Shown here piece by piece: positions 54,572 through 61,996 of a stretch of 61,996 bases of DNA. The position numbers were made by a program, and so were the translations under genes. Positions within the stretch are counted from its first letter, which is position 1. Each line of letters opens with the position of its first letter. Source of the stretch: Promethearchaeota archaeon Loki_b31 (GTDB lineage Archaea; Asgardarchaeota; Lokiarchaeia; Sigyniarchaeales; SOKP01). The stretch spans positions 1-61,996 of the forward strand of contig NJBI01000013.1 of the NCBI GenBank assembly GCA_005222975.1, in the 5' to 3' direction. Under the pieces are notes generated by a model. That model saw only the letters and a program-made list of their open reading frames with translations. It was not told where the DNA came from and did not search any database.

Positions 54572-54754
54572 TTATTTACAAGCTTTTTTATGATCGTGAT
54601 AACATCCATCACAGAAACTTTCGTTGCAATGTTTACAAATATTTGCGCAATTATCGCATATTTGATTGTAGCATTCATAACACTCATAAATACGATCATT
54701 GGGATTTTCTCCACAATTTTCACAAATAATTTCTTTATTAGACATTAAAATCAC
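54572..54754 (-). CDS. Cys-rich treble-clef/B-box-like zinc protein
   Basis: Of 60 residues 11 are Cys. Pairs C-x-x-C occur at ENCGENPNDRIYECYEC, ICDNC, ICKHCNESFCDGC and YHDH, enough for two or three zinc sites; the pattern recalls B-box/ZZ-type fingers. The real start may be ATG 54742 (MSNKEI) rather than 54754. Coupled to the GIY-YIG gene; the two may form a small nuclease/adaptor pair. Confidence 0.6.
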   Translation of the reverse strand: MILMSNKEIICENCGENPNDRIYECYECYNQICDNCANICKHCNESFCDGCYHDHKKACK

Positions 54755-54883
54755 TTAAATAAAATTTGATTACAGTAAAAATGATAAGAAAATAAAATAA
54801 AAAAAACTCTTTATTACTACTTAAATAATTAAAAAATAATTTTATAGTATTCACATTAGAAAAACCAAATTAGAGAAACTAAA

Positions 54884-56026
54884 ATGAATGATTTATTTTT
54901 TTCTGAAAAACACTATAATTTGCGAGAAGATGTAAGAAAATTATTAAGGAAAGAATTGGAACCAATAAAAAACCAAATCAATAAAAATAACAAAATTCCT
55001 ATCGCTTTAATCAAAAAATTAGGAAAGAATGGGTTAATTGGACCTTTAATTCCAGAAAAATATAGTGGTTCAGATTTAGGCTTGATTGCACATTGTATGA
55101 TAACCGAAGAAATTTCAAAAATCAATGTAGCTATATCAGTAACTCGTACACCTTGTATATTAAATGGATATCTTCTTAATAGATATGGAAACGATTTTCA
55201 AAAAGAAAAGTTTTTGAAAAAAGTAGCAACTGGAGAAAAATTGTGTAGTATCTGTGTTACTGAAGAAGAGGCAGGCTCAAATGTGGCAGGAATTAAGACA
55301 AGTGCGTCAAAAGTGGGACAGAATTATGTTTTAAATGGTTCTAAGAAATTTATTACAAACGCAGGGATAGCGGATTATTATTTCGTTTGGTGCATTACAA
55401 GTAAGAAAGTTAACTCTCGTAATGGAATGAGTGTTTTCTTAGTAGAAAAAGACACACCGGGTTTACAGATAGAGAATCCATATGAATTAATGGGAATAAA
55501 TGGCTTATATAATGGAACGATTCGACTTGAAAATATAGAAGTTCCAGAACATAATCTTATTGGTGAAAAAGGAATGGGTTTTCAAAGCCTAATGAATACT
55601 TTTAATATTGAAAGATTAACTTTAAGTTGCGAATGTAATGGTTTATCTATGGCTGCTTTAGAGGATTCTAAACGCTATGCAAAGAGTAGAATTCAATTTG
55701 ATAAACCGATCTCTACCTTTCAAATAATTAAGTTAAAATTAGCTGAAATGGCAACAAAATTACAAGCTGCTCGATTATTGACTTATAGTGCGGCAAAGTT
55801 AGCAGAAATGAATAAAAATATAATAAAAGAAGCTTCAATGGCAAAAGCTTTCTCAAGCAAAGCTGCGGTTGAAATCACATCGGAAGCAGTTCAAATTCAT
55901 GGAGGAATCGGATACACAGATGTATACTCTGTTGAAAGGTATATGAGAGATGCTAAATTCTTTATGATTGGGGGCGGTACTTCTGAAATTCAGAACTTAG
56001 TAATCGCACGAGAAGAGTTAAAATAA
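54884..56026 (+). CDS. Acyl-CoA dehydrogenase
   Basis: The 380-residue flavoenzyme contains CSICVTEEEAGSNVAGIKTSA (FAD/substrate loop), KKFITNAGIADYYFVW, RIQFDKPISTFQIIKLKLAEM, IHGGIGYTDVYSVERYMRDAK and GGGTSEIQNLVIAREEL. In MCAD/SCAD the base is the Glu before GT; here that position is Gly. The IVD-type position is Glu243 (FNIERLTL), so catalysis probably uses the isovaleryl-CoA-dehydrogenase-like geometry. It dehydrogenates an acyl-CoA to enoyl-CoA, feeding the hydratase and HBD next to it. No ETF genes are in view. Confidence 0.88.
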   Translation: MNDLFFSEKHYNLREDVRKLLRKELEPIKNQINKNNKIPIALIKKLGKNGLIGPLIPEKYSGSDLGLIAHCMITEEISKINVAISVTRTPCILNGYLLNRYGNDFQKEKFLKKVATGEKLCSICVTEEEAGSNVAGIKTSASKVGQNYVLNGSKKFITNAGIADYYFVWCITSKKVNSRNGMSVFLVEKDTPGLQIENPYELMGINGLYNGTIRLENIEVPEHNLIGEKGMGFQSLMNTFNIERLTLSCECNGLSMAALEDSKRYAKSRIQFDKPISTFQIIKLKLAEMATKLQAARLLTYSAAKLAEMNKNIIKEASMAKAFSSKAAVEITSEAVQIHGGIGYTDVYSVERYMRDAKFFMIGGGTSEIQNLVIAREELK

Positions 56027-56056
56027 AATAAAATTAGAAATTTAATAAAAAAAAAA

Positions 56057-56920
56057 TTAATAATTGTAGAATCCTTTCCTTGTTTTTCTTCCTAATAAAC
56101 TATCTTTTACCATTTCTTTTAAAAGCGGGCTAGGTTTATACCTTTCTCCAAATTCATTGGCTAAATAATTGCCAATATGATCGTAAATATCTAACCCAAC
56201 CAGATCGCTAAGCTCCAATGGGCCCATAGGGAAATTAAAAGCTAACTTACAAGCAGTATCAATATCTTCTGTGCTTGCAATTCCCTCGAGTTTCATATTA
56301 ATAGCTTCGTTACACATTACGTATATTAATCTTGAAGTAACAAAACCAGGAGAATCGTTTACTATTACTACAGTTTTTTTTAATCCTTCGGAAAAATCCT
56401 TTGCGATTTTTAAGGTTTTTTCTGATGTATTTTTGCCTTTAATTAATTCAATTAATTTCATGACGGTTGCTGGATTAAAAAAGTGGATTCCTACTATTCT
56501 ATCTTGGTGTATTGATTCAGAAGCTATTTCTGTTATGCTTAAGGACGATGTATTCGAAGCAAGAATCACTTCCCTATCACAAATTGAATCTAATTCAGTA
56601 AAAATTTTCTTTTTCAAATTCATATCTTCAAAAACCGCTTCTATTACTAATTGTACACCCTTAACAGCTTCATCTTTATTTACAAATAAATGAATTCTGT
56701 TAAGGTATTTCTCTGCTTCTTCTTTACTGATTTTGTTTTTAGAGACAAAAAACCTCTCTAAATTCTTTTCAATCGCATTTTTTGCTTTTTTTAAGATTTC
56801 CTCATTTTCATCAACTAAGATCACATTATATCCATAAGTAGCCAGTAACTGTACGATTCCTGAACCCATTACGCCAGCACCAATTACGCACACATCTTTA
56901 ACATCCATTTTTAGCCTCAT
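56057..56920 (-). CDS. 3-hydroxyacyl-CoA (3-hydroxybutyryl-CoA) dehydrogenase
   Basis: The 287-residue NAD enzyme has VCVIGAGVMGSGIVQLLATYGYNV (dinucleotide loop), VIEAVFEDMNLKKKIF, SNTSSLSITEIA, VGIHFFNPATVMKLIE with the catalytic His, and NDSPGFVTSRL. It oxidises L-3-hydroxyacyl-CoA, most likely short chain. ATG 56920 overlaps the TGA of the upstream crotonase gene (ATGA); a second ATG four codons later is possible. It pairs with that hydratase for a beta-oxidation-like step. Confidence 0.92.
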   Translation of the reverse strand: MRLKMDVKDVCVIGAGVMGSGIVQLLATYGYNVILVDENEEILKKAKNAIEKNLERFFVSKNKISKEEAEKYLNRIHLFVNKDEAVKGVQLVIEAVFEDMNLKKKIFTELDSICDREVILASNTSSLSITEIASESIHQDRIVGIHFFNPATVMKLIELIKGKNTSEKTLKIAKDFSEGLKKTVVIVNDSPGFVTSRLIYVMCNEAINMKLEGIASTEDIDTACKLAFNFPMGPLELSDLVGLDIYDHIGNYLANEFGERYKPSPLLKEMVKDSLLGRKTRKGFYNY

Positions 56921-57708
56921 CTCTTCCTAAATTGCATATAATCGGCTTTACGCTTTTCTAAAAATGCGTCTTTTCCTTCTACGGCTTCATTGGTGTTATA
57001 ATAGAGAGACAGTCCCCCAACGCCTAATTGCGTGATGCCAGTCGTTCCATCGGTCTCTGCTAAAAACGCATATTTCAGCATTTTCAAAGCTGTCGGACTC
57101 TTTTCCAATATTTCCTGACACCAGATATTTACCTCTTCATCTAATTTTTCTATGGGTACAACTCTATTAACAAGTCCCATTTCTAAGGCTTGTTGAGCGG
57201 TGTATCGACGACAAAGATACCAAATCTCTTTAGCACGTTTCACGCCAACAGCACGAATTAAATCACCGGTCCCATATCCAGGATCAAAGGAACCTACGCG
57301 CGGTCCAGCTTGCCCAAGTTGCGCATGTTCTGCCGCAATGCTGAGATCGCAAACGACATGCCATACATGTCCTCCTCCGATCGCATAACCATTTACACGA
57401 GCTATAACTGGTTTGGGTAATGTGCGAATCTGGTGAGTTACATGTTGCCAACCAACTTCCAAAGGCAACAAATATGTTCCCTTGTAGCCTCCTTTCTCGC
57501 GAGTCGTCTGATCTCCACCAGTGCAAAACGCTTTCTCTCCAGCGCCAGTGAATACCACAACACCTATTTCCTTATCCATACATCTATTAAAAGCGTCAAT
57601 CAATTCATGGACAGTGTGCTGTGTACACGCGTTGTAGCGCTGAGGTCGATTGATTGTTATGCGCGCTATCCCATCTTTTTTTTCAAAAATGATATCTTCA
57701 TAATCCAT
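56917..57708 (-). CDS. MenB/BadI-like crotonase (enoyl-CoA hydratase superfamily)
   Basis: The 263-residue crotonase shows ARITINRPQRYNACTQHTVHEL, CTGGDQTTREKGGY, KPVIARVNGYAIGGGHVWHVVCDLSIAAE and QAGPRVGSFDPGYGTGDLIRAVG…AKEIWYLCRRYTAQQALEMGLVN. The GDQ and GSFDPGYG motifs and the YLCRRY stretch match MenB and especially BadI, which opens a 2-ketocyclohexanecarboxyl-CoA ring, rather than plain enoyl-CoA hydratase. Its codons (GCG, CCG, CGC) and G+C look higher than in neighbours, suggesting transfer from a bacterium. It is coupled to the HBD gene by a 4-nt overlap. Confidence 0.82.
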   Translation of the reverse strand: MDYEDIIFEKKDGIARITINRPQRYNACTQHTVHELIDAFNRCMDKEIGVVVFTGAGEKAFCTGGDQTTREKGGYKGTYLLPLEVGWQHVTHQIRTLPKPVIARVNGYAIGGGHVWHVVCDLSIAAEHAQLGQAGPRVGSFDPGYGTGDLIRAVGVKRAKEIWYLCRRYTAQQALEMGLVNRVVPIEKLDEEVNIWCQEILEKSPTALKMLKYAFLAETDGTTGITQLGVGGLSLYYNTNEAVEGKDAFLEKRKADYMQFRKR

Positions 57709-57865
57709 TATTTCTCATCTTATCAAAATTTAGTTTTCAATTTTATAATTGATCAATAAGAATGATCTTGAAATATTTAATAATTCCTCATTGAAATCGA
57801 ATTTATAGAAATGTCTTAGAGGATATAAAAATCTAATATTTATGCTAACATTAGATACTTTCACT

Positions 57866-57887
57866 TCGTGAAACTTATGTTTCACGA
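57866..57887. terminator. Perfect 9-bp stem hairpin between minus-strand genes
   Basis: Arms TCGTGAAAC and GTTTCACGA with a TTAT loop lie 35 nt beyond the stop of the 57922-58443 gene. A second, weaker inverted pair (TTTTC/GAAAA around TAGA) sits next to it. This may be a terminator or RNA-processing stem for that gene, or an operator for the crotonase gene. Confidence 0.5.
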
Positions 57888-57921
57888 TTTTCTAGAGAAA
57901 ATCCCTAGATAATTGTGCTCG

Positions 57922-58443
57922 CTAAAGTAGCATGTTTTGCTTTACTTCACGTACCATGCTTTGCCCTTCTTTATTGATCTGAGAAATTATTTCTCTTAAT
58001 ATCTCGGTAATTTCAATACCTTTTAACTCACTTGAGATATAAAGCATCGATAGTACTTCTCTTGCTAAAGTTGTAAGGTTCTTCATATCATCAATAGGAA
58101 TTCTAATTCCTAGTGCTTTAATATCCATGTGCGTTTCTTTTTCTTGTTGTCTAATAGCAATGAGAAAGTCATTCTTTCGTCCTTTCCATAATTCTGATAC
58201 AGTTCTAATAGACAAGATGTATCTTTTAGTGGGACTCTTTAGCCCATGAATCTCACTTGCGAACCCTAAAGGTTTAGAGTTTTTAATTGCTTCTAACCCA
58301 AAACTTCTGTTGAACTTATTAGTTTTATCGAGCTTTTCTTTCATTTTAGAAATTTCAGATGTTAATTGTTCAATTTTTAACGACAATTTTTCAAATTTTT
58401 CGAGGAATAGTTCCCTATCTATAAGATTCTCACTATCGCTCAT
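57922..58443 (-). CDS. Coiled-coil hypothetical protein
   Basis: 173 residues: an N-terminal coiled coil (FLEKFEKLSLKIEQLTSEISKMKEKL, ~9-45), then a mixed segment (PTKRYILSIRTVSELWKGRKNDFLIAIRQ) and a C-terminal helical part (ILREIISQINKEGQSMVREV). Unknown family. It resembles the layout of other Asgard coiled-coil proteins of unclear role. There is a clear ATG start; the gene is minus-strand and monocistronic by spacing. Confidence 0.6.
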   Translation of the reverse strand: MSDSENLIDRELFLEKFEKLSLKIEQLTSEISKMKEKLDKTNKFNRSFGLEAIKNSKPLGFASEIHGLKSPTKRYILSIRTVSELWKGRKNDFLIAIRQQEKETHMDIKALGIRIPIDDMKNLTTLAREVLSMLYISSELKGIEITEILREIISQINKEGQSMVREVKQNMLL

Positions 58444-58592
58444 TTAAGAAGCCACCCAAATATTATGTATTATATGTTTTGATTTACTGTTTAATAAAAT
58501 TAGTTATTAAAGGATTAATCTCTCTTGCTTTTGTAATTTATAACAATATAAATTTGAATAAGAAAAAAGAGAAAAATTAATTTTAACTATTT

Positions 58593-59906
58593 TTAAAAAG
58601 CGTCGAAATCTTGGCCATCCGGTTCTTTTTGTTCTGAAATTTCTTTTGAAAAAGGTTCAGTTTGTTCTTCTTCAATTGACTTTAAATCGTCATAGGCTTG
58701 TTCTTTTTCCGGTTCTGGAGTAGTCATAGGTTCTTTCAATTTTTCTACAAAATCGATAGGACTTAAAAGATCTTTAACCTCTTTATCTACTTTTTCTTTG
58801 AACTCTCTTTCGTTTAGGATGTATTTCTTAATTTCAACAAATCCTAAACTTATTAGTATGAAAAGAAAGAACAATAAAACGCCCAAATTCTTAACCAGGT
58901 TTACAATTGAATCGTTTAATACATTAATTGTAGTAGCAAAACCTAAACCACTAAATAAGTTATAAGGAAAGTTGTGAATAAACTCGTATGCTACTTTTGA
59001 AAACACTAGCCAAATTAATATTGAATCAACGCCAATTCGTTTAATTTTTAATCTTTTTCTTAACATTTCGACTTGAGAACCCATTAAAGTGCTAATCGCA
59101 TATAATAATATGAATAAATCCAGAAATAACAAGATAAATTGAGTCTCTATTGATGTACTTTCTCCACCTGTGCTTTTAATCGCAAAAAAGATTTTTACAA
59201 GTAGAAAAAAAGTATAAATGACAACAAAAAGCGAAAACATCCCTAACCAAGCATTAAATATTTTTTTAAATATGTATATAACCCCGACTAGGATAAACAT
59301 TATAATTATAAACCCAACCAAAATTACTACAAAATTTAAAGTGTCATAAACGGTTTGAGTAAATGTGAAACCAATAATAGCTCCAATACCTTGTGATTCA
59401 GATAAATATAGACCTAACAAAAGTATAGAAAATATAGAACCACCAACAAATTCAATGCTTCTGAAAAATGAGCTATGTACGCGCCTTTTAAGACTATCGT
59501 CTAATCTTTTACTTGTAAGATAAGCACCGTATAAGATAAACCACGATGTAAAGAAAATGTAAGATATTATTGAAAATAAGAAGATTCCCACCATAATTGG
59601 TATCAAAAAAAACATTAAAGGAAGAGTTAAGAATAATGTCAAAAATATTTTCCATGCGGCAACTTCCTTCACATCTTTCTTAGCAAATAGTGAATACAAA
59701 AAAATAAACACTAAGAACGCCAAAAATGGTATGTAAATTACTACACCTATTAAATCTAATAAATCTATTTGATTATCAAGAATTTGAATTGAAAATTGAA
59801 AAGGTAGTTGAATAATTGTAATATTCACAAGAAGCCAAATTACCAGAATCAAATATTTCCGGTTTTCTTTTAATCCTAATTTCTTTAAATTTTCAATCGT
59901 ATCCAT
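58593..59906 (-). CDS. Multi-TM protein with acidic cytosolic tail
   Basis: 437 residues with about nine to ten membrane helices (for example LVIWLLVNITIIQLPFQFSI, IFLTLFLTLPLMFFLIPIMVG, ILVGVIYIFKKIF, LGVLLFFLFILISLGF) up to ~360. A charged, Pro/Glu-rich tail follows (EKLKEPMTTPEPEKEQAYDDLKSIEEEQ) to the end. The family is not recognised and no transporter motif is obvious. A 150-nt gap separates it from the neighbouring minus-strand gene. Confidence 0.6.
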   Translation of the reverse strand: MDTIENLKKLGLKENRKYLILVIWLLVNITIIQLPFQFSIQILDNQIDLLDLIGVVIYIPFLAFLVFIFLYSLFAKKDVKEVAAWKIFLTLFLTLPLMFFLIPIMVGIFLFSIISYIFFTSWFILYGAYLTSKRLDDSLKRRVHSSFFRSIEFVGGSIFSILLLGLYLSESQGIGAIIGFTFTQTVYDTLNFVVILVGFIIIMFILVGVIYIFKKIFNAWLGMFSLFVVIYTFFLLVKIFFAIKSTGGESTSIETQFILLFLDLFILLYAISTLMGSQVEMLRKRLKIKRIGVDSILIWLVFSKVAYEFIHNFPYNLFSGLGFATTINVLNDSIVNLVKNLGVLLFFLFILISLGFVEIKKYILNEREFKEKVDKEVKDLLSPIDFVEKLKEPMTTPEPEKEQAYDDLKSIEEEQTEPFSKEISEQKEPDGQDFDAF

Positions 59907-60078
59907 AAAATAAAAATAGAGTTTGATTATTTAAAATTTTTTAATACCATATCTCCCAGAGAGTTTTAAATATTCAAAAATTTTTGTCCAAGGAATTCTA
60001 CTCTGGGGATTTGGTTTAAGTATTTTCATGAATTTACTTTAAATTTTTTTTTTTATTTTATTCGTTTTTACATACACT

Positions 60079-60882
60079 TTAAAAGTAATCTAATAATCTT
60101 TTTTGTTGATTAAATTGATAAAAAGGGAGATTAAATCTCTTTTTCAACAAGTTCACGGATTCAGGGGCGAACCCCATAAAGTGATTATTGACTATTATGA
60201 GGATTTCACGAACATCAGGGGATTTCTCAAGATTGTTAACCTTTTGAATAAGATCGCTTAAATTTTTCTCTTGGTTTCTCTGAATGTGGCTAAACACAGT
60301 TAATTCGCGGTCACCTATGAGGCGAATATAGTATCTATCCTGGTTAGGTGAATAGTAGGCTTTTAACCCTGGTTTGTATGTTGTTCCTAAGATAAATTTA
60401 GTACCGTCTATAAACTCTGAAATTAAGTCTTTTTTAAACCACGAATTATCGCGAAATTCAAAGATATACATATTTCCCGAAGGAAGCTCGTTGGTTAAAT
60501 TATTTAGTTGTTTGAAGTGTTTTTCCGTAAATTTAAACCAAGGTGGAAATTGTAATAAATAAGCAACGGTTTTTTCTTGTATCGGTGATAAATGATAAAA
60601 AAATTGAGAAATTAAAGAAGCAAGATTTGGAACTTTTAAATCGTGAGTAATTTTCTGCCATACTTTTATTACATACTTAAATTTTTCTGGTACTCGACCG
60701 TTCCACTTCTTTACTATCGAATATTTAGGAACATTGTAAAAAGTTGTATTTATTTCGATTAAATCGAAAAATCTTGAGTAAAATTTCAAGCGGTTATATT
60801 TCTCAAGCGATTTAGGATAAAAAGAGGCCATCCAGTCCTTATAATCCCAACCAGCACAGCCAATGTTAATTTTTGCCATCAA
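60079..60882 (-). CDS. DUF72 (YecE-like) TIM-barrel protein
   Basis: The 267-residue DUF72 protein has NIGCAGWDYKDWMASFYPKS, FDLIEINTTFYNVPKY, PEKFKYVIKVWQKITHDLK, VAYLLQFPPWFKFTEKHF, FEFRDNSWF, and YYIRLIGDRE. The family is a TIM barrel related to xylose isomerase-type enzymes, widespread but of unknown function; the His/Asn/Glu surface suggests an active site. ATG 60882 (or 60879) is the start. Confidence 0.9.
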   Translation of the reverse strand: MMAKINIGCAGWDYKDWMASFYPKSLEKYNRLKFYSRFFDLIEINTTFYNVPKYSIVKKWNGRVPEKFKYVIKVWQKITHDLKVPNLASLISQFFYHLSPIQEKTVAYLLQFPPWFKFTEKHFKQLNNLTNELPSGNMYIFEFRDNSWFKKDLISEFIDGTKFILGTTYKPGLKAYYSPNQDRYYIRLIGDRELTVFSHIQRNQEKNLSDLIQKVNNLEKSPDVREILIIVNNHFMGFAPESVNLLKKRFNLPFYQFNQQKRLLDYF

Positions 60883-61117
60883 TATTCACAAGTATACTTA
60901 CATAATAACTTCTATACCTTATTAATTCAAATAGATCGTAGTAACAATTGATAAAATAAATTGCCTTTATATATAATTAAAATTTATAGTAAAGTTTTAT
61001 AATAGAAAAAGAGAGTTACAATATATAAGGTCGTAGTAATTAAGAAAAAATCTTATCAAAAACTTGAGATCCGAATAAGTAAACTTAAAAAAATTTACAT
61101 TTTAAATTTAAATATAA

Positions 61118-61795
61118 AAAAGGTGGGCGGAAGTTAGCATAGATTGGGAGCGTGCTGAACTAGCACCGAATAAAAGTCAGAAGGTAGAGGGTAGAATCTT
61201 ATTAGATCTACGCGCTAAAATCAATGAATTGGAAAGAGACTTAGTTAAGTACAAAGAAGATCTAAGAAATACAAAAGAGATTTTAAAAGAAACTCAAAAT
61301 AAATTAATTGGTAGAGAAAGAAGCCTTGTCAAAATTAGTGAAAAGTTTTCATCAGCTAAAAAGAGTTTAGATATTGTTTCTGAGGATAAATTAAATGTTG
61401 ATATAGAATTAACACGATTAAAGCCAAACCTTGAAGAACTTAAAGAAGAAGTGTTAAGAGCAAATGAAAATATTGAAAGATTAGAAAGTGAGTGGAGGTT
61501 TTCGTCAGAAAAAGCAGCTGATATGGAACATAAATTAAAGTTTAAAGATAAAGAGATAGAAAACCATAAAAACGATATGGAAAAGAGAAAAATCGAAATT
61601 AATATCCTAAACGGAAAAATTAAGGAGAATCGAGAAGAAACAGAGGAATTGATTAAAAAAATAAAATCGCTCGAAACTCAGCTTTCAGAAGTTAAAGCAT
61701 CACCTATAATTTTGGAGCGAATAAGAGATGTAATGATGCACAAGGGCTTTCTTACAGATAAGGAGCTCGATCTGATATTTAAGGAATTTGAGTAA
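61118..61795 (+). CDS. Long coiled-coil protein, first of a tandem pair; start disrupted
   Basis: Coiled coil throughout (ELERDLVKYKEDLRNTKEILK, KKIKSLETQLSEVKASP), ending in a short folded tail (IRDVMMHKGFLTDKELDLIFKEFE). The frame opens at 61118 and reads VSIDWERAELAPNKSQK, resembling the N-terminus of the next gene (61944), yet no ATG/GTG/TTG is in frame before the TTG at 61229. A GTG at 61123 is in another frame; one extra T near 61135 would explain this (GTG GGC GGA AGT [T] AGC ATA GAT TGG). So the product is probably ~220 residues and starts at 61123 after correction. Function unknown; perhaps structural. Confidence 0.55.
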   Translation, partial: KRWAEVSIDWERAELAPNKSQKVEGRILLDLRAKINELERDLVKYKEDLRNTKEILKETQNKLIGRERSLVKISEKFSSAKKSLDIVSEDKLNVDIELTRLKPNLEELKEEVLRANENIERLESEWRFSSEKAADMEHKLKFKDKEIENHKNDMEKRKIEINILNGKIKENREETEELIKKIKSLETQLSEVKASPIILERIRDVMMHKGFLTDKELDLIFKEFE

Positions 61796-61943
61796 TACAC
61801 TGATATTTTATAAATTTTTTATCTTGAAATCTATTTTAAAGTTGTATATATACGATTAAAATATTAACTTGAAAAGATTAAATATCTTGTAGTATAAAAA
61901 TATTAATATAAAATAATACAATAAAAAAAATTATTAATGGTGT

Positions 61944-61996
61944 GAGAAGTATTTCGGTAGATTGGTCTAAAGCAAAAGAAAAACCTGATAAAAAGC
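61944..61996 (+). CDS. Start of a second paralogous coiled-coil protein (partial, off window)
   Basis: GTG 61944 gives VRSISVDWSKAKEKPDKK, which aligns with the 61118-61795 N-terminus (xVSIDWERAELAPNKS). Only 17 codons lie in the window. It follows the first copy by ~150 nt, a tandem paralogue pair. Confidence 0.5.

Noticed and set aside
1..61996. tRNA, rRNA or riboswitch genes
   Set aside because: No cloverleaf-like TTCGA arms or rRNA-like GC-rich stretches were seen by eye; a covariance-model scan would be needed to exclude small RNAs.

Overview
The window is strongly AT-rich with dense genes on both strands and looks like a chromosome piece of an Asgard (Lokiarchaeia-like) archaeon. The archaeal signals are a pyruvoyl-dependent arginine decarboxylase, deoxyhypusine synthase, CofE of F420 synthesis and an AbrB-type DNA-binding protein. 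The Asgard-type signals are three small Ras/MglA-like GTPases, a divergent actin-family protein, a Roadblock/LC7 protein, and membrane proteins with a shared longin/roadblock-like cytosolic domain. Bacterial-type gyrase, acyl-CoA enzymes and an N6-adenine methylase show past transfer. No tRNA, rRNA or CRISPR array was seen.

Left part (1-10.5 kb): two tandem multi-membrane proteins (the first running off the window), a small compositionally distinct island with two short genes, two Ras-like GTPases, and a 1386-residue surface protein with one membrane anchor. All three membrane proteins seem to end in the same type of cytosolic domain. Next is a scar where a transposase fragment is joined to a headless TIR-domain gene. 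From 10.8 to 16.5 kb five + strand genes lie close together: AbrB-ACT regulator, Lys-rich coiled-coil protein, actin homologue, a large helical protein ending in a CHAT domain without its catalytic residues, and a PLD-like protein. This is the best candidate here for an undescribed system.

Middle (16.5-34 kb): a very large acidic, repeat-bearing, HTH-containing protein broken by a frameshift in a run of ten A, small ORFs and a gamma-type DNA methyltransferase form a probable accessory island. Then come a DEAD-box helicase, an MglA-like GTPase, a phosphoesterase, a GIFT/GATase-like protein, a cupin, and gyrB-gyrA, with a 431-residue HNH intein in the TOPRIM site of GyrB.

Right part (34-62 kb): dihydropteroate synthase and cofE diverge. 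After cofE a ~140 bp segment (end of cofE plus start of the arginine decarboxylase gene) is present twice, bracketing ~6.7 kb that holds a three-gene module (membrane GNAT, kinase-like protein, coiled-coil protein), an acidic small protein and deoxyhypusine synthase. The intact arginine decarboxylase follows, then asnS-gatA-gatB, a Roadblock protein, acyltransferases, an M20 amidohydrolase, and a fatty/alicyclic acyl-CoA set (SDR, acyl-CoA dehydrogenase, hydroxyacyl-CoA dehydrogenase, MenB/BadI-like crotonase). The right edge carries the start of a coiled-coil gene family, two copies in tandem. All functions come from reading motifs; no database search was run.
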